Positions 34,197 through 43,577 of a stretch of DNA of 64,000 nt are shown here, one piece after another. Made by a program: the position numbers and the translations under genes. The notes below the pieces were generated by a model that did no database searches, was not told the DNA's origin, and saw nothing but the letters and a program-made list of their open reading frames with translations. The stretch's first letter is position 1. Each line of letters begins with the position of its first letter. The DNA comes from Pontixanthobacter rizhaonensis (lineage in GTDB: Bacteria > Pseudomonadota > Alphaproteobacteria > Sphingomonadales > Sphingomonadaceae): assembly GCF_012972675.1 (NCBI RefSeq), contig NZ_JABCRE010000002.1, positions 1,043,001 through 1,107,000 of the forward strand, written 5' to 3'.

Positions 34197-35513
34197 CTAG
34201 CTAGATTGCGCGGACAGGCTTTCGAACCTGCCGAATTCCTTCGGCGTTAACCGCACCGATACGGCGCGAAGCGGGCCATCAGCCCCTTCCCCACCATCGG
34301 TCTCCGACAACACGTGCCCATGGGCGTACAACCAAGCAATTTTCTGGCCCGCGCTAGCAGGTAGAATAAGATCATACGAAACTGCCTCAGCTGTCAGAAG
34401 GCGATCCACTTCGGCAACGAACTCTTCCACGCCCTCGCCAGTTTCCGCCGACAATGGGAGGATATCTCGGTTGCCCGCAGCCAATTCAGACAGCTCTGTC
34501 TTGCTGTCCGATCCCAGTAGATCCCACTTGTTCCACGCTTCGATAATGGGGATTTCAGACGTTCCATCTTCTTGATCGAGGACGCCCAAATCGGCCAATA
34601 CACCCAGCACTTGCGACTTTTGCGCTGCTGCCGCCGGATTGGCCATATCCCTGACATGGACAATAATATCCGCTGCCGTCACTTCTTCCAAGGTTGCGCG
34701 GAATGCCGCGACCAGTTGAGTGGGAAGGTCGGAAATAAAGCCAACCGTGTCCGACAGGATAGCCTTTTCAACGCCCGGCAACCGGATGGCACGCATAGTG
34801 GGATCGAGCGTAGCGAACAGCAAATCTTCAGCCATTACCTCTGCGCCGGTCAGGCGGTTAAACAGTGTTGATTTACCAGCGTTGGTATACCCCACCAGCG
34901 CGATGACAGGCCACGGCGCCCTGCCCCGCCTTGCCCGATGGAGCGCGCGAGTCTGGCGCACTTGCTCAAGTTCTTTGCGCAGCCGCGACATCCGCTGGCG
35001 GATCATCCGGCGATCAGCCTCAATCTGCGTTTCGCCTGGTCCGCCTAGGAAGCCGAAGCCGCCCCGTTGGCGTTCCAAGTGCGTCCAGCTGCGAACTAAT
35101 CGGCTTTGCTGATAATCTAAATGCGCCAGCTCAACCTGCAACCGGCCTTCTGCAGTTGCAGCCCGTTCTCCGAAAATCTCCAAGATCAAACCGGTCCGGT
35201 CGATCACCTTGCGTTTCAGCTTTTCTTCAAGGTTACGCTGCTGGATGGGAGACAATGCACCATCGACAATAATCAGCTCGGCTTCTTCCAGCGTCGCTTG
35301 GGTATCGATATTGACCACTTGCCCTTCACCGAACAGCGTGTTCGGCTTCACATCGCGGACGGGAATAACCACCGCATCTGCCACGACAATGCCGATGGCT
35401 AGGGCCAGACCGCAAGCTTCTTCCAGACGCGACTCCGCATCCAGATCATACGCTTGGCGTTTGATATCCGGGCATATGACGATAGCTCGCGCACCGCGCG
35501 ACACTTCGCCCAT
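34197..35513 (-). CDS. hflX: Ribosome-associated GTPase HflX
   Basis: A 438-residue GTPase that binds the 50S subunit and rescues or splits stalled ribosomes under stress. The HflX N-terminal domain is marked by FLGGPGETQIEADRRMI. G motifs: G1 GYTNAGKST, G3 DTVGF, G4 NKWD. ATG at 35513 is preferred to the TTG one codon earlier. It follows hfq by 17 bp on the same strand, as in many bacteria where hfq and hflX are co-transcribed. Identification is firm. Confidence 0.95.
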   Translation of the reverse strand: MGEVSRGARAIVICPDIKRQAYDLDAESRLEEACGLALAIGIVVADAVVIPVRDVKPNTLFGEGQVVNIDTQATLEEAELIIVDGALSPIQQRNLEEKLKRKVIDRTGLILEIFGERAATAEGRLQVELAHLDYQQSRLVRSWTHLERQRGGFGFLGGPGETQIEADRRMIRQRMSRLRKELEQVRQTRALHRARRGRAPWPVIALVGYTNAGKSTLFNRLTGAEVMAEDLLFATLDPTMRAIRLPGVEKAILSDTVGFISDLPTQLVAAFRATLEEVTAADIIVHVRDMANPAAAAQKSQVLGVLADLGVLDQEDGTSEIPIIEAWNKWDLLGSDSKTELSELAAGNRDILPLSAETGEGVEEFVAEVDRLLTAEAVSYDLILPASAGQKIAWLYAHGHVLSETDGGEGADGPLRAVSVRLTPKEFGRFESLSAQSS

Positions 35514-35530
35514 CAAGTTGTCGTCAAAGC

Positions 35531-36070
35531 TCAGTCTTCATCGCTTTCCCATTCGCCCGACAAATCGACATGGCGATCAGGTTGAATGGTGGAAACAGCG
35601 TGTTTGTACGCGAGTTGGACAAATCCATCGCGTTCAAGCAGCATACAAAACAGATCATAGGCAGCGATCACACCTTGCAGCATAACCCCGTTTACAAGGA
35701 ACATTGTGACCGGCGCTTCCTCTTCGCGCACGCTCGACAAAAAAACATCTTGCAGCAGCCGCTGCTTGCGATTGCTGTCTTGGCTTGCGAATTCACGCGC
35801 GTTCATCGGCTGACTTGGCATGATTGTGGAAATCGCGTGCTTATAAACCAGCTGCGATTGGCCATCCCGCCGCAATAGAATTGAAAAATTATCGAACCAA
35901 GTGACAATGCCCTGCAGCTTGACACCCTTGACCAAAAACATGGTCACAGGCGCTTTGTCTTTTCTCAACTGATTGAGGAAAGCGTCTTGTAGATTGGCAT
36001 GCTTGGTCGTGATTTCGGGTTCCGGTTTTTTCGGTATTGCACGCGCAGAAAGGGTCCGTCCCTCAGCCAT
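35531..36070 (-). CDS. hfq: RNA chaperone Hfq, tandem two-domain form
   Basis: A 179-residue Hfq made of two Sm-like domains in tandem (about 27-84 and 106-163), joined by a 20-residue linker. Both keep the Sm1 core ([13 protein letters not shown]) and the Sm2 motif YKHA (76-79 and 155-158). The first domain has a basic rim (QLRKDKA) and Asn61-Phe62 at the proximal pore. The second has an acidic segment (REEEA) and Leu140-Phe141 instead. A hexameric ring would thus be a trimer of double domains with two kinds of faces. Double Hfq occurs in sphingomonads as I recall. GGAG lies 7 bp before the ATG. hflX follows. Confidence 0.96.
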   Translation of the reverse strand: MAEGRTLSARAIPKKPEPEITTKHANLQDAFLNQLRKDKAPVTMFLVKGVKLQGIVTWFDNFSILLRRDGQSQLVYKHAISTIMPSQPMNAREFASQDSNRKQRLLQDVFLSSVREEEAPVTMFLVNGVMLQGVIAAYDLFCMLLERDGFVQLAYKHAVSTIQPDRHVDLSGEWESDED

Positions 36071-36212
36071 TCTTTTTCTCCATTATTGGTGGACAGCTTG
36101 TGCCGGCCACTATCTGGTGAAGTACAATTTGCCCCTCACCGAAAAACTATGCTTAAACTATGGAGAAACAGGCCGCTTTACAACAGCAAATAAAAGACAG
36201 TTTTGTGACAAA

Positions 36213-37595
36213 TCATTCCTCAGCGTTGCTCTTACGGTCACCCATACCCAAAAGCTTGAGTTTCCGGTGCAAAGCAGAGCGTTCCATACCGATGAAACTG
36301 GCTGTTTTTGAGATATTGCCAGAAAACCTGCGGATTTGAATGCTCAGATATTCGCGCTCGAAAGCCTCGCGCGCCTCACGCAGAGGCACGCCCATCAGTG
36401 CTGCGATACCGCCGTTCCCGCCCAGCTTTCCGCCAGTAACTTCGCTCGGCAACATCATCGCCTCCACCGTGCCTATTTCATCCCTCGGGGTGAGAATGAT
36501 CGTTCGCTCAACCACATTGCGCAACTGCCGGACATTGCCCGGCCAATCGTAAGCCTGCAGTGCTGCCATCGCCTCTTCTGAAATACCCGGAGCGGAAATC
36601 CCTTGCTCTGCGGCATGGCGTGTGAAGAAATGCTCTGCCAAAGCCGGAATATCATCGCGGCGCTCTGCCAATGACGGAACCGAGACCGGCACCACATTGA
36701 GGCGATAGAACAGATCCTCGCGGAAGTTCTTCTCTTCCATTTCTTTCTGTAAGTCTCGGGCAGTCGATGATACCACGCGCACATCCACACCAATCTGCCG
36801 GGTTCCTCCAACTCTGACGAAGCTCTGATCGGTTAGGACTCTGAGAATTCTTGCTTGGGTGGATAATGGCATATCAGCCACTTCATCCAAGTAAAGCGTT
36901 CCTCCATCAGCCAATTCCAGCAGTCCTGGCCGCACTAGCTTGCCATTGCTTTCTTCGCCAAACAGCTCCTGCTCGAAGCGTTCCGGAGTAATGCGGGCGC
37001 TGTTTACAATCACAAACGCGCTTTGGTCTCGCGCGCTCCAACTATGCAGCAACCGCGCGGCGACCTCTTTCCCTGCACCCGCAGGGCCGGTGATCAACAC
37101 TCTGCTACCCGTGTTCGCTACCCGTTTAAGAGTAGCCCGCACCTGATTAATTGTTGTGGAGTTGCCGGTGAACTCTTCCCCCCGGGCAAATCCTTGGCGC
37201 AGCCGGTCATTCTCGCGGCGCAAACGTTCTGTCTCAGTCGCACGGGCGACCAGCATCAACAGACGCTCCGCCTCGAACGGCTTTTCAATAAAGTCCATCG
37301 CACCGCGGCTGACCGCCGACACCGCGGTATCTATGTTGCCATGACCGGAGAATATGATGACCGGCAATTCCGGTTCGCGCTGCTTGATCGCATCCAGCAC
37401 TTCCAGGCCGTCCATCTGGCTGCCGTGCAACCAAACATCCAACAGGACCAGGCTGGGCCGACGTTCGTCTATGGCTGCCAAAGCAGAGGTACTGTCGCCA
37501 GCGACGCGGCATTCATACCCTTCATCGCTTAGTACGCCAGAGACCAGATCACGAATATCGCGCTCATCATCAACTACGAGGATATCTAGCGCCAT
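36213..37595 (-). CDS. ntrX: Response regulator NtrX, lacking a GAFTGA loop
   Basis: A 460-residue NtrC-family regulator: receiver with Asp53 (LVLLDVWLHG), AAA+ domain with Walker A (ITGPAGAGKEVAAR), and a C-terminal Fis-type HTH (FSGNISKTASFIGMERSALHRKLK), which is the NtrX form. In the AAA+ domain, where sigma-54 activators have GAFTGA, this protein reads ELFGEESNGKLVRPGLLELADGG, so contact with sigma-54 is doubtful and it may act on sigma-70 promoters or as a repressor. It follows ntrY by 73 bp. The cognate kinase is NtrY. The gene trkA that often follows in relatives is absent. Confidence 0.93.
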   Translation of the reverse strand: MALDILVVDDERDIRDLVSGVLSDEGYECRVAGDSTSALAAIDERRPSLVLLDVWLHGSQMDGLEVLDAIKQREPELPVIIFSGHGNIDTAVSAVSRGAMDFIEKPFEAERLLMLVARATETERLRRENDRLRQGFARGEEFTGNSTTINQVRATLKRVANTGSRVLITGPAGAGKEVAARLLHSWSARDQSAFVIVNSARITPERFEQELFGEESNGKLVRPGLLELADGGTLYLDEVADMPLSTQARILRVLTDQSFVRVGGTRQIGVDVRVVSSTARDLQKEMEEKNFREDLFYRLNVVPVSVPSLAERRDDIPALAEHFFTRHAAEQGISAPGISEEAMAALQAYDWPGNVRQLRNVVERTIILTPRDEIGTVEAMMLPSEVTGGKLGGNGGIAALMGVPLREAREAFEREYLSIQIRRFSGNISKTASFIGMERSALHRKLKLLGMGDRKSNAEE

Positions 37596-37668
37596 TGCGC
37601 CACGTCCTTTCCGGTACAGTACCGACTGTTTCCAAGGGGGGTAAAAACAAGAATGACACTTGCCATCA

Positions 37669-39906
37669 TCACACCGTCTCCGGCTCTGCGTGGGAATGAA
37701 TGGCCGTTGCAGGATCCCGAGCGAACTTTAGCGTGACCCGCGTTCCGCCTGTACCAACCTGGGTGAATGTCATTTCCCCGCCATGTTCTTCGACAATCTT
37801 ATTGACGATCGCGAGTCCAAGACCGGTGCCTTTGTCCCGCGTAGTGACATATGGTTCGACAATGCGCTCACGCTCCTGCGGCAGCCCAACCCCGTTATCT
37901 TCCACCATAGCCATCACATAATCATCCGAGGCTTCGACGCGAACCAATATTCTGCCGCGATAATCGATGTCTGCCTGAGCTGATCGTGACTCAACTGCCT
38001 CAACCGCGTTTTTCATCACATTCGTCATCGCTTGCCCAACCTGATGACGATCACAGGCAATCGACAATGGCGGCTCAAGATCGGTCTGGAATGCAAAATC
38101 GACGTTCGGATGGGCGACCTCTTGAAGAAACAGCGCCTGACGCACGAGGTCCAACGCATCCTCATTACGGAACACAGGCTTGGGAAGCCGAGCAAAAGAC
38201 GAAAATTCATCGACCATTTTGCGTAAGTCGCCAACCTGCCGGACAATAGTATCGGTCAGATCATCAAATAGCTCACCGTCACTTTCAATCTGGCGACGGT
38301 ACCGGCGTTTCAAGCGTTCCGTAGCCAGTTGAATAGGTGTCAGCGGGTTTTTGATTTCATGCGCGATACGCCGGGCCACGTCCGACCAGGCGGCTTGCCT
38401 TTGATCAAGCAATTGCCGGGTAATATCTTCAAACGTAATCACTTTTCCATCAGGGGCATCGGCAATCTTGACCGCCAGCGTTAGCAAGTCACCCTCGCGG
38501 TTATAGGATACAATCCCGTCAGCCACTTTGGCATCAACAAGAGCGGTTATTTGCGGGGCAACTTCAGCAAGAGAACCACCGCTTCGATCACTTGACGCCT
38601 CACCCAATAGCACGGTTTGCGCCGTGCTGTTCATGAGCAGAATATTCGCATTGAGATCGATCGAGATGATCCCTGCCGAGGTGGATTCGAGCAGCGCTTC
38701 CATAAATGCACGGCGCTGATCCAACTGTGCGTTGGCGCCGACCAAATCAGTGGTTTGCTTTTCAATTTGCGCGGTCATCCGATTGAATGCCCGGTTGAGC
38801 AGTCCAATCTCATCCGCTCCTGTCCGACCTTCTAGTCGCAAGGCGAAATTACCGGCCCCGACCTTACCGGCTGCGAGAACGAGATCGGTGATTGGTTCAA
38901 CCTGCCGATCTGCAAACCGCAGAGCGAACCAGACAGCCAACCCCACCAATCCAAGCGATACGAAAAACAGCGCGAGATTAAAGCGCAACTGCAGCGCACG
39001 CGCCCTTGTGGTGAGGATTTCATACGCTTCGGAAATTGCTGTTGCACTTTCCCAAGACTTGAACGGCAAAGCCTCTGAATTTCTGGCGGTATACAGGAAA
39101 ATTCCCGAATCCTGATCAATGGCCGCGAGCCCTTTGATGCGCTCTGAATCGCCCTTTACGACGACTGCTTCACCCGCTGCCAAACGTTCAAATCCATCAT
39201 CGGGCAGTTCTTGAACAGGGATAAGCTCTGTGCCCAAATTGACGGCAGCCGCAGTCCGGATGGTTTCATCCGGTAGTCTCTGGAGAACGGCGGATTCCGA
39301 TAGCTCCCTTGCTTGCACTTGATACTGATAGAAATCGGCAAACGCTGGATCGCTGATCGGGACATTCTCAAGAATGGCCCGCATATCGGCTGCCATTGTG
39401 ATGGTTTCATCCGACACTTGAAGCTGGTTCTGCTCGTAATATCCCTGCGCCAATTCATTGGCGTTCCGCATCAAACCGCGCGAATTATCAGAGAACCAGA
39501 AATCTACCCCTGACTGGAACAAGACGGCTGCAAACGCGACCACCAGCAGTGTCGGGACGGCGGCAATTAGGGAAAAGAAGAAAACCAATCGAACATGCAG
39601 ACGCGCAGTACTGCCTGCAGCGCGGCGCAGCGCGACCCGGCGGCCAAACAATACCAGCAATCCCATTGCCGGAACCAGCGTGCCAATCAGCAACCAAGCG
39701 ACTTGCGCCGAAGGCAATAAGCGCCCGTCCGGCGGCGCTGTTGTGAATGCCAGATAAGTGGTAAACACCATCACGACGACTGAGATAAGGGCAGCAATCT
39801 CTAGCAAGAGGAAGAAATTGGCCCGTCTGGAAGCAACAACAAGCCGCCGCCAAAATCGCGGGCTTTTCCGATCCGCCGTCTGAACTGAAATATCAGTGCC
39901 GCTCAT
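37669..39906 (-). CDS. ntrY: Sensor histidine kinase NtrY
   Basis: A 745-residue membrane kinase of the NtrY family, involved in nitrogen and redox sensing in Alphaproteobacteria. Three N-terminal TMs (about 33-55, 68-90, 110-135) precede a periplasmic region (about 135-290), a fourth TM (LALFFVSLGLVGLAVWFAL), a HAMP domain, a PAS domain, HisKA with the His in RRIAHEIKNPLTPIQ, and HATPase with NVMKNAVEAVES and GTGLGLAIVNK. ATG start; no clear Shine-Dalgarno, because a 36 bp palindrome ends two bases before the start codon. It is separated by 85 bp from ntrC. Confidence 0.95.
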   Translation of the reverse strand: MSGTDISVQTADRKSPRFWRRLVVASRRANFFLLLEIAALISVVVMVFTTYLAFTTAPPDGRLLPSAQVAWLLIGTLVPAMGLLVLFGRRVALRRAAGSTARLHVRLVFFFSLIAAVPTLLVVAFAAVLFQSGVDFWFSDNSRGLMRNANELAQGYYEQNQLQVSDETITMAADMRAILENVPISDPAFADFYQYQVQARELSESAVLQRLPDETIRTAAAVNLGTELIPVQELPDDGFERLAAGEAVVVKGDSERIKGLAAIDQDSGIFLYTARNSEALPFKSWESATAISEAYEILTTRARALQLRFNLALFFVSLGLVGLAVWFALRFADRQVEPITDLVLAAGKVGAGNFALRLEGRTGADEIGLLNRAFNRMTAQIEKQTTDLVGANAQLDQRRAFMEALLESTSAGIISIDLNANILLMNSTAQTVLLGEASSDRSGGSLAEVAPQITALVDAKVADGIVSYNREGDLLTLAVKIADAPDGKVITFEDITRQLLDQRQAAWSDVARRIAHEIKNPLTPIQLATERLKRRYRRQIESDGELFDDLTDTIVRQVGDLRKMVDEFSSFARLPKPVFRNEDALDLVRQALFLQEVAHPNVDFAFQTDLEPPLSIACDRHQVGQAMTNVMKNAVEAVESRSAQADIDYRGRILVRVEASDDYVMAMVEDNGVGLPQERERIVEPYVTTRDKGTGLGLAIVNKIVEEHGGEMTFTQVGTGGTRVTLKFARDPATAIHSHAEPETV

Positions 39907-39908
39907 AG

Positions 39909-39944
39909 TTGCAAACTAACAACACTAGTGTTGCCTGTTTGCAA
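39909..39944. repeat. 36 bp perfect composite palindrome at the ntrY start
   Basis: The outer arms TTGCAAAC/GTTTGCAA flank, with 3 bp spacers on each side, a perfect 14 bp palindrome CAACACTAGTGTTG; everything except the 3 bp spacers is symmetric about 39926/39927. It ends 2 bp before the ntrY start codon and covers the ribosome-binding region. It could be an operator for a dimeric or tetrameric regulator, or, as RNA, a hairpin limiting ntrY translation. Confidence 0.6.
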
Positions 39945-39991
39945 GAGAATTCTGAATATGGCCCATCAGCCCATCCTGTTAGAGCACCGTT

Positions 39992-41395
39992 TCACCTGCC
40001 ATAGTCATCGGCAGTGAGTTTCAGCTCTGTAATCCGTTTGCGCAGGGTGTTCCGGTTGATACCCAATAATTGGGCCGCTTTCAGTTGATTACCGCCTTTC
40101 TGCGTCAACGCCCATTCAAATAACGGTTTTTCAAAAGCACTGGTGGCAGCGTGGTACACGGTGCCCGGGCTCGGGCTCTCTTGCTCCAGCCAGAGATACA
40201 GCGTCTTGCCAAAACCATGTTCGGTGATTGCAGATACGGTTTTACCCATATCCTCAATGATGGCCGCCACGCTATCCGCTTCGATCACATCGTCCCGCGC
40301 CATAACAATCAAGCGGAACATGGCGTTGCGCAGCTCACGCACATTACCCGGCCAGTTTTGGTCCTTGAGGATGTTCAAAGCCGCCGGATCGATTTGCCGC
40401 GCAGGCAAGCCTTCCTCGGTCGCGACTTTTAAAAAGTGCTTTGCCAATGCCTCAATATCGTCCCGGCGCTGCCGCAACGGAGGGATCTCAATTGGCACTA
40501 CGTTAAGCCTGTAAAACAAGTCTTCCCGAAAAGTGCCCGCTGCGATCATCGGCCTGAGATCGCGGTTAGTGGCCGCAACAATCCGGACATCAATCGCAAT
40601 TTCCTGACGTCCGCCCACACGGCGAATTTTGCCAGATTGCAGCGCCCTCAACAGCCTGGTCTGGGCATCCAGCGGCATATCTCCGATCTCGTCCAAGAAC
40701 AAAGTCCCGCCATTGGCTTGCTCAAACTTACCAATTGATTGCGCCACAGCGCCTGTGAACGCCCCTTTTTCGTGGCCGAACAATTCGCTCTCAATCAAAT
40801 CGCTGGGAATTGCTGCGGCATTCACTGCAACGAACGGGCCGGACTTACGGTGGCCCAATTGATGGATAGCCTCGGCAACGAGCTCCTTCCCGGTCCCCGA
40901 TTCTCCTAGCACCAAAACAGTCAGGTCATTGCGCAAGACACGGGTGATCATCCGGTACACGCCCTGCATCGCTTGACTGCGACCGACCAATGGCAATCCG
41001 CCACCGGCTTCTTCGGTATCGGGGGACTGTTCCGCCCGGGTGCCGACAGCCTGATTGACGGCGCGGCTTAGCTCATCAAGATCAAATGGCTTGGGGAAAT
41101 ATTCAAATGCGCCGGTATCCGTCGCCCGAACCGCAGTATCCAATGTGTTCTGCGCTGACAGAATGATGATCGGCATAGCAGGGTGAGCGGCCGTAACCTC
41201 TGGCAAGCTTTCAATACCATCGCCATCGGTCAACATGACATCCGTCAACATCACGCTGTAGCTTTGGCCGGTCAGCGCTTTATCTCGCTCCAGAATACTG
41301 GCGCACCGCGTTACAGAATATCCATCATCCTCCAACGCCGCGGACACGACAGTGGCAATGGCATCATCATCTTCGACCAAAAGGATGTTGTGCAT
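39992..41395 (-). CDS. ntrC: Nitrogen regulator NtrC (sigma-54 activator)
   Basis: A 467-residue response regulator that activates sigma-54 promoters of nitrogen assimilation genes when phosphorylated by NtrB. Receiver domain (LLVEDDDAIA; Asp in VMLTDVMLTDGDG), AAA+ domain with Walker A (LGESGTGKELVAE), the sigma-54-contacting loop EKGAFTGA, Walker B (GGTLFLDEIGD), and a Fis HTH (GNQLKAAQLLGINRNTLRKRI). I start at the ATG of MHNILLVEDDD; a longer frame reading upstream would add 27 residues unlike NtrC. The gap to ntrB is 25 bp. Confidence 0.95.
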   Translation of the reverse strand: MHNILLVEDDDAIATVVSAALEDDGYSVTRCASILERDKALTGQSYSVMLTDVMLTDGDGIESLPEVTAAHPAMPIIILSAQNTLDTAVRATDTGAFEYFPKPFDLDELSRAVNQAVGTRAEQSPDTEEAGGGLPLVGRSQAMQGVYRMITRVLRNDLTVLVLGESGTGKELVAEAIHQLGHRKSGPFVAVNAAAIPSDLIESELFGHEKGAFTGAVAQSIGKFEQANGGTLFLDEIGDMPLDAQTRLLRALQSGKIRRVGGRQEIAIDVRIVAATNRDLRPMIAAGTFREDLFYRLNVVPIEIPPLRQRRDDIEALAKHFLKVATEEGLPARQIDPAALNILKDQNWPGNVRELRNAMFRLIVMARDDVIEADSVAAIIEDMGKTVSAITEHGFGKTLYLWLEQESPSPGTVYHAATSAFEKPLFEWALTQKGGNQLKAAQLLGINRNTLRKRITELKLTADDYGR

Positions 41396-41420
41396 GGGTG
41401 TTTGTTCGCTTTTCAACGGT

Positions 41421-42476
41421 CTACTCCGCCAATGACAGATGAAGGCGGAACTGGGTCTGTCCCTTTGCCGTATCACGCTTATGCGTGACTCTACCGCCCA
41501 TATCGCCGATCAACTTCTTCACTAAGGCCAAGCCCAGCCCCTGCCCGTTCTTTTTGGTGGTCACAAACGGTTCAAACACGTGATCCCCTAGCTCCGGGTC
41601 TAAGCCTGGCCCGGTATCACAAACGGCCACTTCAATAGGTAACCGCACGGATTGGCCAGCCAATCCAACATTGGCAGCCAACCCGCTGACAAAGCGCGTG
41701 CGAACAATAATTCGCCTTTCATCCGATCCAGCGCATGCATCAACCGCATTGCTGAGCAGATTTATGAGCACTTGCTCGAGCGTGTCGCGATGCCCGGCCA
41801 CAGCGGGAAGCGACGGATCGAACTCCTCGATCAGCTCGGCACGATCACCTGCAGCAGCCCTGACGCTGGCCATCGCGCTGCGAATAGACTCGTGGAGATT
41901 AACCGGCTTAACAGGTTCCACACTGCTACTGCCCAGCTCCTGCATTCGATCAATGAGGCGAGCGATCCGGTCTACTTCATCCGCTATCATTGATGTCAAG
42001 CGTCGGTCATTTTCGTCAAGCTTACGGGCAATCAATTGCCCTGCCCCCCGTATCGCTGACAGCGGATTCTTAATTTCATGTGCCAGAATGGCTGGTGCCT
42101 TTAAAGCACTGGAGGCGTCCACGTCGCTTCGCATATCATCACGCCCGGCGTCGGAAAGTGTCAGTACGCGCCAACCGGCATTTCCCAACACCGATGATGC
42201 CGTGAAATTGATTTGCCGATCATACCCGCCTAGCTTTAGCTGAATACCGCGAGCCACCAATGGGGCATCGCGAACTGACAGTTTTTCCGCCAACCCAACT
42301 TGGTCCAAGTCGATAATATCAGTCAGCAGCTGCCCGCATAATCGCTTGGAACTTCTCCCTAGCATGTCTTCTGCGGCATGGTTCACTTCGGCGATGCGCT
42401 GATCGGGATCGATCAAAACGACAGCAAACAGCAAACCTGCCAGCTGTTCATCAGAACTGGGTTTACGATGCGGCAT
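41421..42476 (-). CDS. ntrB: Nitrogen sensor kinase NtrB
   Basis: A 351-residue cytoplasmic histidine kinase/phosphatase controlled by PII in the classical system. An N-terminal PAS domain (FAVVLIDPDQRIAEVNHAAEDML), H-box AHEIKNPLSAIRGA, N-box NLLSNAVDA and G-boxes CDTGPGLDPE and GQGLGLALVKK are all visible. No membrane segment. It lies 9 bp downstream of dusB (historically nifR3-ntrB) and directly upstream of ntrC, the common alphaproteobacterial order. Confidence 0.94.
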   Translation of the reverse strand: MPHRKPSSDEQLAGLLFAVVLIDPDQRIAEVNHAAEDMLGRSSKRLCGQLLTDIIDLDQVGLAEKLSVRDAPLVARGIQLKLGGYDRQINFTASSVLGNAGWRVLTLSDAGRDDMRSDVDASSALKAPAILAHEIKNPLSAIRGAGQLIARKLDENDRRLTSMIADEVDRIARLIDRMQELGSSSVEPVKPVNLHESIRSAMASVRAAAGDRAELIEEFDPSLPAVAGHRDTLEQVLINLLSNAVDACAGSDERRIIVRTRFVSGLAANVGLAGQSVRLPIEVAVCDTGPGLDPELGDHVFEPFVTTKKNGQGLGLALVKKLIGDMGGRVTHKRDTAKGQTQFRLHLSLAE

Positions 42477-42485
42477 GAAAAGCGG

Positions 42486-43502
42486 TTACGCGGCGCGGCG
42501 GTGCATGAACGGTTCGTAAAAACGCTCTATTTCACCCAGAACTTGCTCAGGGTCATCGATAAAGTTCACATGATTGCGGAACTCGGCAGAACCATGCATC
42601 CCCTTGGTGTACCAGCCCAAATGCTTGCGCGCGACTTTGCTACCAACCTCAGCCCCGTAATGGTCCAGCATACGTTTATAATGTTCGACAAGAACCGCAT
42701 ACTGTTCATCGAAACTGGGCGTGGCAATGCTCTCACCGGTTTTGAGCCAATGCATGACCTGCCCCAGAAGCCAGGGTTTGCCGTAAGCGCCGCGCCCAAT
42801 CATCAGCCCATCAGCGCCCGATTGCTCCACTGCTTTTGCAGCGTCCTCGATTCCGCAAATATCGCCATTGACGATAACCGGAATAGACACCGCGTCTTTC
42901 ACTTTGCGGATAAAGCTCCAGTCAGCGGAACCTTTGTACATCTGGTTACGGGTTCTGCCGTGAACAGTGATCATTTTGACCCCGATATCCTCGGCAATCT
43001 TGGCGAGCTCGGGCGCGTTAAGGCTCGCGTGATCCCAGCCCATGCGCATTTTAACAGTCACCGGAACAGACACAGCTTTCACCGTGGCTTCCATGAGCTT
43101 TGTCGCCAATGGAACTTCCCGCATAAGAGCTGAACCAGCCAAACCATTGGTTACTTTTCTTACCGGGCAACCAAAGTTGATATCGATAATCGCCGCACCG
43201 CGATCCTCGTTCAGCTTGGCCGCCTCTGCCATCGGCTCTGGATCGCACCCGACGAGCTGCATCGAAACCGGCTCTTCAACAGCGTCCCATGCCGCCTTTT
43301 GAATGGATTGCCGCGTTTCGCGGATCATGGCTTGGCTGGCGATCATTTCTGTCACGTTCAAGCCAGATCCATAGCGGCGCACAAGCGTTCTAAAGGGCAT
43401 ATCCGTGACACCGGTCATCGGCGCCAAAATAACGGGGCAATCGATGCGGATATCGCCAATTTCAATCGGCTTAAGCTCTGGCGGGGTTGGTAAAGTCGTC
43501 AT
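42486..43502 (-). CDS. dusB: tRNA-dihydrouridine synthase DusB
   Basis: FMN-dependent reduction of uridine to dihydrouridine in the tRNA D loop; 338 residues. N-terminal [20 protein letters not shown] is the family start, the catalytic Cys is in [12 protein letters not shown], and [19 protein letters not shown] and NGDICG form the TIM barrel. It heads the dusB-ntrB-ntrC-ntrY-ntrX run on the minus strand and is divergent from ispDF across 75 bp. In related bacteria dusB was once called nifR3. Confidence 0.95.
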   Translation of the reverse strand: MTTLPTPPELKPIEIGDIRIDCPVILAPMTGVTDMPFRTLVRRYGSGLNVTEMIASQAMIRETRQSIQKAAWDAVEEPVSMQLVGCDPEPMAEAAKLNEDRGAAIIDINFGCPVRKVTNGLAGSALMREVPLATKLMEATVKAVSVPVTVKMRMGWDHASLNAPELAKIAEDIGVKMITVHGRTRNQMYKGSADWSFIRKVKDAVSIPVIVNGDICGIEDAAKAVEQSGADGLMIGRGAYGKPWLLGQVMHWLKTGESIATPSFDEQYAVLVEHYKRMLDHYGAEVGSKVARKHLGWYTKGMHGSAEFRNHVNFIDDPEQVLGEIERFYEPFMHRRAA

Positions 43503-43577
43503 GTTTTTGTGTGCCTAAAATTTGGGCAGCGCATAGTGCATTGCAGCAATCCACGCAAGCAGCTAGCGCGTGGGGCC

